Origin: Lachnospiraceae bacterium
Lineage (GTDB): Bacteria > Bacillota > Clostridia > Lachnospirales > Lachnospiraceae
NCBI GenBank assembly: GCA_017477005.1
Contig: JAFUXY010000021.1
Location: 1-5,293, forward strand
DNA: 5,293 nt
Direction: 5' to 3'
Shown one piece after another: positions 1-5,226 of the stretch. The notes below the pieces were generated by a model, which worked only from the letters and a program-made list of their open reading frames with translations, did not search any database and was not told the DNA's origin. Within the stretch, counting starts at the first letter, position 1; each line of letters starts with the position of its first letter. The translations under genes were made by a program, and so were the position numbers.

Positions 1-137
1 ATATGCGATATGGCTTATTTGTCATGCGCTTTTTTATAAACCATCGAACTGCTTATCCCCCGACAAACTATCACCGCCATAATGCTAACTATTTATTGTG
101 CAAATTCACTATAATTCTATCAAGTTTCCGAGAGTAC
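1..137. other. Non-coding stretch beyond truncated abiEii
   Basis: I see no convincing gene here. On the minus strand, where the rest of the abiEii toxin should be encoded, all three frames meet stop codons within a few tens of codons, and none gives residues resembling the missing toxin body. A plus-strand frame is open from about position 3 to 239, but it runs antisense into the toxin gene and looks like chance. The abrupt loss of homology suggests a deletion or insertion boundary just below 138. I do not recognise the sequence as the end of a known insertion sequence. Confidence 0.5.
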
Positions 138-428
138 TCACATGTATCCCTTCAGCAACTCCGTCAAATGCTCTCTTTCGCATATCGTGTCATCCCTTGT
201 CAGATTTGGAATAAAATCCAAATCTATATCGACCGATAGTCTTGGAAGAGTGAACACAGTCAAATTTATTGCAGTTCCACCCTTAAGCAGTAAATGCTTA
301 CTCATGTAATCGTTTGTACAGAGGTGCTCAAGAATATTCCTCAAACGAAGTAATTTCTCAAAGGTATCTCGGCTAAACCCATACTTGCGTGCTCTTATAT
401 CAAGTTCTCTTCTATTAAACCGTAGCAT
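138..428 (-). pseudogene. AbiEii-type nucleotidyltransferase toxin, truncated to N-terminal third
   Basis: This encodes the start of an AbiEii/AbiGii-family toxin, the nucleotidyltransferase-fold half of a type IV toxin-antitoxin (abortive infection) pair. Visible motifs are LLKGGTAINL at residues 47-56 (the GG-T/S nucleotidyltransferase signature) and RLSVDIDLDF at 63-72, whose D67 and D69 would be the metal-binding aspartates. The reading frame stops after 96 residues, whereas family members are usually about 250-300. The later conserved motifs (a lysine-containing motif and a further aspartate) are absent, and no continuation appears in other frames. The start is supported by a GGAGG at 437-441, eight bases upstream. 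It overlaps the end of abiEi by 14 bases, the usual coupled antitoxin-toxin order. The family call is firm; the product is probably inactive. Confidence 0.8.
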
Positions 429-1182
429 TCCCTACCCCTCCATTCTTTAATCTCTTTATATTCCTTGGATAAACCAACCTCCATTTAGCCGAATAGGCAG
501 GCTCACTTATGCCTCTCGATAGATATCTCTTTGAATTACCACTCCGTTCTCCGCATATCTTTACAAAACCTTCACTTATCCCCATCTCCGACTGGTACTC
601 TTCAGCAATAAACCCTGTCTTCTGATATAAGAAAGCACTATCATATTTATCCAGATATTTTAGAAGCTTTCCCTCATCAATACCTTTTACAGATGTTACG
701 CAGTCAAGAACTTCTTCCAAACCTGCTATAAGGTTAAGATCCCGTATTGAGTCCGCTATCGTCCGTTCTTTATCAGTAACAGTTATACCTCCGCTAAACT
801 GTAAAGCATCCACGCCTTCCCGCATTTGTGACTTGACATAATGATACGTGTACCCATCAAATTCAAAATCATGAAAGCGCATCTCGGAACTTACATATAC
901 CTCGTAAAATACTTGATCCGTAATCCCATAGTATTCAAACGCCGAATGATGGGATACATAGGACGACTCAGTTATCGCACTCGCAACCTGAAACCTATTT
1001 GCAACCGGTCCTCCATTTTCTCCACTTGTACATGTATATAATCCATTCCGTATTTTATAGACCATCTCTTCTTTAAGAAGCTTACCCAAAGCCACTCGGG
1101 CCGTTCTCTCACTGGAATAAAGGGCGTTCACTTCCTTCATTGAAAAAACCGGATACTGCAATAATTCATAATATAAATTCAT
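415..1182 (-). CDS. AbiEi-type antitoxin / transcriptional repressor
   Basis: This is a 255-residue protein of the AbiEi antitoxin family, the cytoplasmic partner of AbiEii. Family members neutralise the toxin through the C-terminal part and repress their own operon through an N-terminal winged helix. Residues about 10-50 fit the winged helix (PVFSMKEVNALYSSERTARV, then KLLKEEMVYKIRNGLYT). The family hallmark HHSAFEYYG is at 78-86, and VTDKERTIADSI at 135-146 is also typical. The length is normal, so the antitoxin appears intact while its toxin is truncated. The ATG at 1182 is preceded by GGGTGAG about six bases upstream. The upstream region is interrupted by a MITE-like element starting only 21 bases before the start codon, so native autoregulation may be disturbed. 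Confidence 0.88.
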   Translation of the reverse strand: MNLYYELLQYPVFSMKEVNALYSSERTARVALGKLLKEEMVYKIRNGLYTCTSGENGGPVANRFQVASAITESSYVSHHSAFEYYGITDQVFYEVYVSSEMRFHDFEFDGYTYHYVKSQMREGVDALQFSGGITVTDKERTIADSIRDLNLIAGLEEVLDCVTSVKGIDEGKLLKYLDKYDSAFLYQKTGFIAEEYQSEMGISEGFVKICGERSGNSKRYLSRGISEPAYSAKWRLVYPRNIKRLKNGGVGNATV

Positions 1183-1203
1183 GTTCTCACCCTATTATGT
1201 TAA

Positions 1204-1329
1204 GGAACCACTGATTTAATCGTATTTCCACAAAAACCATGCACACAAATCGCATAGGAATGCACTTCGTGCTGCGATTTGGCGCAAAGGAAATACCCAC
1301 AGGGCAAACTCGCTTTAATCAGCGTTTCC
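1204..1329. mobile_element. MITE-like palindromic element with TTAA flanks
   Basis: The two ends form imperfect terminal inverted repeats: GGAACCACTGATTTAATCG on the left and, read from the right end, GGAAACGCTGATTAAAGCG. Both are flanked directly by TTAA (1200-1203 and 1330-1333), which fits a 4-bp target duplication. The interior is also palindromic: GTATTTCC (1222-1229) pairs with GGAAATAC (1289-1296), AAATCGCA (1247-1254) with TGCGATTT (1273-1280), and GCAC (1262-1265) with GTGC (1269-1272) around a TTC loop. There is no transposase, so it would need one supplied in trans. A GG-initial repeat with a YTAR-type target is reminiscent of IS5-group elements, but that assignment is inference. 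It sits immediately upstream of abiEi and, if transcribed, would fold into a long hairpin in the leader. Confidence 0.75.
1242..1262 (+). repeat. 21-nt repeat, copy A (inside MITE core)
   Basis: This 21-base stretch lies in the central palindrome of the MITE-like element and begins CACACAAATCGC. Its exact reverse complement is at 1526-1546. Flanking bases do not match beyond the 21, so the two copies share only this core. Confidence 0.75.
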
Positions 1330-1351
1330 TTAAATATTTGTCTAATATTAC

Positions 1352-1384
1352 TTTGAATTACGCACTTATCGTACACAATTCAAA
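1352..1384. promoter_or_regulatory. Candidate operator: inverted repeat TTTGAATT / AATTCAAA
   Basis: TTTGAATT at 1352-1359 and AATTCAAA at 1377-1384 are perfect 8-base inverted arms separated by 17 bases. They lie upstream of abiEi on the far side of the MITE, overlapping the possible -10 region of the candidate minus-strand promoter. AbiEi proteins are known to bind inverted repeats in their own promoter, so this is a reasonable operator candidate. AT-rich 8-base arms could also arise by chance. Confidence 0.35.
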
Positions 1385-1411
1385 CCTATCCTCTTATAGC
1401 GATTATGTCAA
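1383..1411 (-). promoter_or_regulatory. Candidate abiE promoter (-35 TTGACA)
   Basis: On the minus strand a perfect -35 box TTGACA lies at 1406-1411. The hexamer at 17-base spacing is TAGGTT (1383-1388), a weak -10, and a closer TATAAG is too near to pair with it. The position upstream of abiEi and the overlap with the inverted repeat favour a regulated promoter. The weak -10 keeps confidence low. The MITE separates it from the gene. Confidence 0.3.
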
Positions 1412-1441
1412 GTTGGTTTCTTGTATTTTTTAGCCAATTTT

Positions 1442-1606
1442 CTAGGTATAATCATACAAATTTTCAACTAAATTCGATACGTTAATATAGAATCGACCAC
1501 TGCGAACCACTTGCATTAGCGGAAACATTCCTATGCGATTTGTGTGTTCTATCGGGCTATACTTGCGAATGAATTTAACTGTCGTTCTTTTGGTTTCCAT
1601 ACACAT
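1442..1606 (-). CDS. Small hypothetical ORF, 54 residues, doubtful
   Basis: This minus-strand frame runs from ATG at 1606 (second ATG at 1600) to TAG at 1442 and would give a basic 54-residue peptide containing KFIRKYSPIEHTNRIGMF and then GRFYINVSNLVENLYDY. The composition looks protein-like, but I do not recognise a family. There is no clear Shine-Dalgarno site before either ATG. It could be the remnant of a longer gene whose ends were lost when the neighbouring metallo-beta-lactamase tail was duplicated. The HTNRIGM segment is encoded by the 21-nt repeat shared with the MITE, which argues that at least part of this ORF is repeat-derived. Treat it as unproven. Confidence 0.2.
   Translation of the reverse strand: MCMETKRTTVKFIRKYSPIEHTNRIGMFPLMQVVRSGRFYINVSNLVENLYDYT
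1526..1546 (-). repeat. 21-nt repeat, copy B (inverted relative to MITE core)
   Basis: This is the exact reverse complement of 1242-1262. Just to its left is GAACCACT (1504-1511), which resembles the start of the MITE terminal repeat (GGAACCACTG). Copy B may therefore be part of a decayed second element in the opposite orientation. The rest of the element is not recognisable. Confidence 0.65.
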
Positions 1607-1699
1607 TATGTAAATAATTCAAAGGTTTCTCCATCGCTTAGCCTGTGGATCCGATTTTTATATGCCAAAAATTCCGGTATTTGCTCAAAGGCCGCTGCA
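1606..1699 (-). pseudogene. Duplicated 3' tail of MBL-fold hydrolase gene
   Basis: Read on the minus strand this encodes AAAFEQIPEFLAYKNRIHRL and then SDGETFELFT before TAA at 1606-1608. It matches the C-terminus of the MBL-fold pseudogene at 1993-2813, apart from one I/M change and two extra residues (FT) at the end. Nothing of the gene exists upstream of 1699 in this copy, because the sequence switches abruptly to the small plus-strand gene. It is therefore a fragment with no start. The two nucleotide differences from the main copy are consistent with a fairly recent duplication or with acquisition from a close relative. Confidence 0.8.
1614..1699. repeat. 86-bp direct repeat, copy 1
   Basis: It matches 1995-2080 at 84 of 86 positions, offset by 381 bases; the differences are at 1678 and 1681. 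It corresponds to the last 28 or so codons of the MBL-fold gene plus its first downstream bases. Together the repeats bracket a 295-bp unique segment (1700-1994) holding the small plus-strand gene. Confidence 0.92.
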
Positions 1700-1707
1700 G
1701 GATCAAT

Positions 1708-1998
1708 ATGGACAATTGGGATGGCAGTTTTCACGGCGGAGATTTCAATGGAAATGGAAAATTTGATCCGGGAGACATTGAATTGTGGAATGATATGAAA
1801 AATGGCTCCGGCTATAGACCTGGAAATAATAATTCCGGATGTTATATGTATTTTGGGAAAGTTTTCCTATCTTTGGGGTTGATTTCAGGAGCCATTTTGT
1901 TTTTAGAATACTTGTATAGGTTTTTTCTCCACTGTTTGAAAGAATTATTCATTTTTCACTTCATTATGATTCTATGCTATGGGCCACGTTTCCTATAA
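1708..1998 (+). CDS. Small protein with EF-hand/dockerin-like Ca2+ loop and hydrophobic tail
   Basis: This gene encodes 96 residues. Residues 12-23 read DFNGNGKFDPGD, with D1, N3, N5, G6, D9 and D12 of a calcium-binding loop, followed by a short helix IELWNDMKNG, as in dockerin/EF-hand half-repeats. A G/N/S-rich linker (33-44) leads to C45 and then a hydrophobic stretch at about 48-70 and another at about 80-91, so the C-terminus is probably membrane-embedded. There is no signal peptide. The ATG at 1708 is supported by AGGA at 1699-1702, five bases upstream. A longer frame opens at 1645 but lies antisense in the duplicated MBL tail. It is the only likely plus-strand gene. Its stop, at 1996-1998, lies inside the second direct repeat and abuts the convergent MBL stop. 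I know of small clostridial proteins beginning with similar DxNGxGKxDxxD segments, but their function is unknown to me. Confidence 0.55.
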   Translation: MDNWDGSFHGGDFNGNGKFDPGDIELWNDMKNGSGYRPGNNNSGCYMYFGKVFLSLGLISGAILFLEYLYRFFLHCLKELFIFHFIMILCYGPRFL

Positions 1999-2813
1999 TT
2001 CAAAGGTTTCTCCATCGCTTAGCCTGTGGATCCGATTTTTATATGCCAAAAATTCCGGCATCTGCTCAAAGGCCGCTGCATTCTCCGTATGCATGGGGAT
2101 AATCATCTCTGGTTCTGTCATATCCATTAGCTTTTTCAATGTCTCCACATAAGCATGGCCGTTGGTATGTAAAATCTCCATATTATTCTTAGCTATTCGC
2201 TCATCTATGAATTTGACAATGGCAGGATCTTCCGCCTTGCCTCCACGAAGATACCCTTCCCACATAGAATAGATAAGAAATGGATTTTCCATCTGCAGCA
2301 TCCGTTCTTCAAACCGTCCTGTTTCAAAATACGGATTCCGGTTTGGCCTGGCAAGCATCACAAAGCCCTTTTCCAGATAAATATCAGGCTTTGCCATCAG
2401 AAAATATGGCGTCCGGTATCCTTGTTCTTGTCATATTTCAAATCCCGCATATAGCCATCATGTTCTCCGGGGCAGAGCACATAAATCGTTTTTTTATACC
2501 GATAGATTTTGGGGAAAAATTTGTGCCTTGCTTCCTCTTTTCTGGACACCATAGTGCCCTCTGTAACAAGAAGGTCTACCTTGCCGACTTTCTCCCGTAT
2601 CATTTTTTCGAAGGTTCCACTTCCCGGAACTCCATGCTCCCTGAAATCTCCGGTATAAAGAATTTTCTTTCCTCCCATCCGAATCACGAACATATAGGCA
2701 TCCAACGCGGAATGGTCACAGACCAGGGGTGCTACCTCTATGCCGTGAAAATTTCTGCTGGTACCATACCCCCCAATTTGATTTGTCCCCCTGTAAATTC
2801 GGATTCCTGACAT
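1993..2813 (-). pseudogene. RNase J-like MBL-fold metallo-hydrolase, deleted and frame-broken
   Basis: The remnant resembles clostridial MBL-fold hydrolases of the RNase J/beta-CASP-like type. Conserved blocks appear in order: SGIRIYRGTNQIGG at the N-terminus, DHSALDAYM, YTGDFREHG (metal-binding Asp), LLVTEGT, YSMWEGYL, LHTNGHAYVETLKKLMD and MIIPMHTE. The segment that should lie between QIGG and DHSA, carrying the HxHxDH metal motif, is missing, so an internal deletion has removed the active site. A second break lies near 2397: the upstream frame (to about 2397) ends in TGA overlapping the ATG of the frame that continues to 1993. The two parts total about 270 residues, shorter than the roughly 400 or more I expect for the family. 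The start at 2813 is chosen for its strong ribosome-binding site. It lies 66 bases below the dctP-like gene, probably in one operon. Confidence 0.8.
1995..2080. repeat. 86-bp direct repeat, copy 2
   Basis: This is the native copy, in frame at the 3' end of the MBL-fold pseudogene. It differs from 1614-1699 only at 2059 and 2062; one change is silent and the other gives Met instead of Ile. Confidence 0.92.
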
Positions 2814-2818
2814 TCTTT

Positions 2819-2824
2819 CTCCTC
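2819..2824 (-). promoter_or_regulatory. Ribosome-binding site deciding the MBL start
   Basis: On the minus strand GAGGAG is followed by AAAGA and ATG (2811-2813). This marks the ancestral start at MSGIRIYRG rather than the in-frame ATG at 2870, whose extra 19 residues (MGTRICRWG...) do not look like the family. Confidence 0.7.
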
Positions 2825-2879
2825 TATCTCTGTACATCCTCGTCCCCCATCGACAAATCCGGGTACCCATAAAGGCCGT

Positions 2880-3920
2880 TCACCGTTTCCCCAGCCACTC
2901 CTTCACTCTCGCATAGGCATCCTTGTACTTTTCCGACTTCTTCTGCCGAAAGTCCTCTGTTGCCTGCGTAAAGAGCGCCAGATCCGGGGTGTTGACCTCC
3001 ATCCCCTCCTCTTTCAATAATTCTATGCACTGGGTCGTCTGTTCCCGCATAGCCAGCCGCTCTCCCTCGGCCGCTTCTTCGGCCGCCCGGCTCACGATTT
3101 CTTTTTCCTGTTCCGAGAGCTGCCGCCAAATTGACTCGGCAATCGTGAAATTTTGGATCATATAGCTGTGATTGGTTAAAGAAAGATATTTTTGATGCTC
3201 GTAGAGTCCGTTGTAATAAATGATCGAAGGAGGGTTCTCCTGTCCATCGTAATACCCTTTCGCCAGCGCATCGTTCAGCTCCGCAAAGGATAGGGGCATA
3301 GCCTTGGCTCCCATTTCAAACAATACGTCCATCACAAGAGAGCCCGCGGGCGTCCGGATTACCAGCCCTTGCAGATCGTCCGGCGTCACAATAGGCCGTT
3401 TGGAATTTGTCATACAGCGAAATCCCCCGCAAAAATGCGTCAGCACCCTCATATTCTCTTCCGGAAGCTTCTGCTCAAATTCCGCAAGCAACTCGCTTTT
3501 TGCATACGCCCACGCCGTGTCAAAATCTGTAATCAAATACGGCATAGCGGAAATTTCTAATTCCGGAATCTTCGTATATTCTCCAAAGTAGGCGCCGGAT
3601 ACAACGAAAATATCCACCTCTCCGGTATCCCGCTTCATTTTCTTGATCAAGTCTGCATCCGATCCCAGAACTATGCCGGTATTTACTTCACAGCGAAGAG
3701 CACCCTTTGAATATTGTTCCAACAGCCTGGCAAATTCCCGCGCTCCCACAGAACGGGGATCGTCGTCTCCCATCGTCACAAACAGATGAAAGGTTCCATC
3801 AAACTCCCTGCCCTTGCGCTTTTCTCCAAAGAAGCCGATAGAATTACCACACCCCGCTATGCCTATTACCAAAAGACAAATGATACACCCCGCTATTATC
3901 TTTTTCCATTTTGACATCAC
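2880..3920 (-). CDS. TRAP-type solute-binding lipoprotein (DctP family)
   Basis: This 346-residue extracytoplasmic solute receptor has a lipoprotein signal: KWKK, a hydrophobic core, then lipobox IAGC with C24 as the lipidated cysteine, so it should be anchored outside the membrane. TRAP receptor features follow: GFRCMTNSKRPI (166-177, R168), the TPDDLQGLVIRTP block (179-191) with R189 in the position of the arginine that usually binds a substrate carboxylate, and GYYDGQENP (222-230). The length is normal. The first codon is GTG at 3920 with an ATG next to it at 3917; AGGG lies six to nine bases upstream, so either may be used. The gene starts 14 bases after the diguanylate cyclase gene. No DctQ/DctM permease lies in the window, so it may serve sensing or an unlinked transporter. 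The ligand is unknown; organic acids are typical. Confidence 0.9.
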   Translation of the reverse strand: MMSKWKKIIAGCIICLLVIGIAGCGNSIGFFGEKRKGREFDGTFHLFVTMGDDDPRSVGAREFARLLEQYSKGALRCEVNTGIVLGSDADLIKKMKRDTGEVDIFVVSGAYFGEYTKIPELEISAMPYLITDFDTAWAYAKSELLAEFEQKLPEENMRVLTHFCGGFRCMTNSKRPIVTPDDLQGLVIRTPAGSLVMDVLFEMGAKAMPLSFAELNDALAKGYYDGQENPPSIIYYNGLYEHQKYLSLTNHSYMIQNFTIAESIWRQLSEQEKEIVSRAAEEAAEGERLAMREQTTQCIELLKEEGMEVNTPDLALFTQATEDFRQKKSEKYKDAYARVKEWLGKR

Positions 3921-3934
3921 CCAAAGCCCTGCCT

Positions 3935-5107
3935 TCAGAATTGATTTATATTGATTTGATCTTTTCCATTTTCCTTTGACACATACAGCGCATCATCCGC
4001 CCTCTTGTACGCAGCGTCTATATTCTTTTCTCCATCCTTCACCATCGTAATTCCTATAGAGGCACGCAGCCCATGAATGTCCCCCTCGTCCACTAGATGC
4101 AATGCAGATAAAATGCCCGAGACCGCCCCAAACATTTCGTCTCGTCCGGGATACCCCTGCAGCAGAATGATATATTCATCCCCGCCCAATCTCCCGGCAA
4201 AGGTACTCTTTTCTCGGAGCACCCGTTCCGGAAAATCCCATTTGTCTTGCTGATCTATATGAAGTGACCCAATAATTGTCTCCGCGGCCATTTGGATGGC
4301 TCTGTCTCCCGTCTGATGCCCCAGATTGTCGTTGATCTGCTTGAATCCATCCAGATCCAGAAGCACCAATGCAATCGGTTCTTCGCCTCGCGCTTCTATG
4401 ACCTGTTCGGCCAGAGAAAAGAATTTCCCTCTGTTCAGAAGGGATGTCAACGCATCAAAACTAGAGGTAATCATCAGCTGCCTTTGTGTTTTGATATCGC
4501 GGATCGTAGTCACAAACTCATTGATCCTCGCCCGTTGAAACGCAAAATGCAAAACCAGCGCCAGGCTTGTTACCACTACGGTATTCGCCAAATCCATAGA
4601 GGCAATGGAGCTCGGCTTGTGCAAATAAGCGCTCCGCACGAAAATACTGCTCATCACCAGCAATATCAAGGTCATCCTGCCCACCGTTTCGATATAGGAA
4701 AATGCCACTATTACCAAAAGAATCAGGAACATCCAAGACGATGCATATGGTTCCGCATTGGAAGAAAGAATGCTGTACACCTCGAACATAATCAAGTCCG
4801 CAACCGTACACATTACGCCGAAGAACGGCCCCTTGGGGCCAAGAAAGGTCACCATGCCCATAGTAATCATAGGGATGATGATGAATATTAGAAAAAAAGC
4901 GCTTCTGGTCGCATCTACGTTAAACATCCTTAGATTCGTGCTGATAAAATAAAACGCGTTGATCAGCGCAAACCATACGTTGATGATCTTGGCATGGTGG
5001 CGGTTGGTTCGAACGATCAGCCCCATGCATTCCCCATAGATGGCCTTGTCAAAGCCATAATGATTGAATTTCTGCAGCAACTCACCCATTGACATATCTC
5101 TCTTCAT
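3935..5107 (-). CDS. Membrane-bound diguanylate cyclase (GGDEF domain)
   Basis: From the ATG at 5107 the protein has 390 residues. About 40 N-terminal residues precede six predicted membrane helices (roughly 41-59, 69-88, 93-114, 123-139, 143-159 and 173-191), then a cytoplasmic GGDEF domain. It shows DALTSLLNR (218-226), DLDGFKQIND (251-260, metal-binding D251), GHQTGD (263-268), active-site GGDEY (308-312), ASIGIT (349-354) and ADDALY (370-375). The catalytic residues for making cyclic di-GMP from two GTP are present; Y for F is tolerated in the family. The inhibitory I-site (RxxD) is EKST at 299-302, so product inhibition is probably absent. About a dozen extra residues (near 284-297) lie before the active site. 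A TTG start at 5200 is in frame but lies upstream of the promoter; ATGs at 5095 or 5089, after AGAGAG, are also possible. No known sensor fold is recognised in the membrane part. Confidence 0.9.
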   Translation of the reverse strand: MKRDMSMGELLQKFNHYGFDKAIYGECMGLIVRTNRHHAKIINVWFALINAFYFISTNLRMFNVDATRSAFFLIFIIIPMITMGMVTFLGPKGPFFGVMCTVADLIMFEVYSILSSNAEPYASSWMFLILLVIVAFSYIETVGRMTLILLVMSSIFVRSAYLHKPSSIASMDLANTVVVTSLALVLHFAFQRARINEFVTTIRDIKTQRQLMITSSFDALTSLLNRGKFFSLAEQVIEARGEEPIALVLLDLDGFKQINDNLGHQTGDRAIQMAAETIIGSLHIDQQDKWDFPERVLREKSTFAGRLGGDEYIILLQGYPGRDEMFGAVSGILSALHLVDEGDIHGLRASIGITMVKDGEKNIDAAYKRADDALYVSKENGKDQININQF

Positions 5108-5144
5108 ATTTTTGATTGTGGAAACTATCTTTTCGTTTGATTTG

Positions 5145-5173
5145 ATTATACGGGAAATGCTTCTATTGTGCAA
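5145..5173 (-). promoter_or_regulatory. Promoter of the GGDEF-dctP operon
   Basis: On the minus strand a perfect TATAAT (5145-5150) is preceded at 17 bases by TTGCAC (5168-5173), or at 18 bases by TTTGCA. Transcription would begin near 5138, about 30 bases before the first downstream ATG at 5107. This placement argues against translation starting at the TTG at 5200. Confidence 0.6.
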
Positions 5174-5226
5174 ATACAAAAACAGAGAGGTTTGTGTCAA
5201 GTACTCGTTGGCCCTATCCCTTATTT

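Noticed and set aside
94..115. TATTGTGCAAAT followed by TATAAT on the plus strand, with the 12-mer repeated at 5164-5175
   Set aside because: No -35 at proper spacing, and it would transcribe antisense into abiEii. The 12-mer match at the other end is weak and probably chance.
1239..1433. Plus-strand frame of 64 codons starting in the MITE
   Set aside because: It crosses the palindromic element and its flank, with no ribosome-binding site; explained by the repeat.
1421..1452. Plus-strand TTGTAT ... TATAAT as promoter for the small EF-hand gene
   Set aside because: Spacing is 20 bases, the -35 is poor, and the box is more than 250 bases from the start codon; not strong enough to list.
2395..2399. 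TGATG overlap as genuine translational coupling of two MBL proteins
   Set aside because: The two parts are consecutive pieces of one conserved fold, and the first already lacks its metal-binding motif, so decay is the simpler reading.
2280..2810. Plus-strand open frame of 176 codons
   Set aside because: It is antisense to conserved MBL-family blocks on the minus strand and its translation shows no family features.
2824..3129. Minus-strand frame of 101 codons
   Set aside because: It lies in another frame within the dctP-like gene, Gly/Arg-rich, and has no support.
4292..4891. Plus-strand open frame of 199 codons
   Set aside because: It is antisense to the GGDEF protein; its His/Arg/Gln-rich composition is typical of a shadow frame.
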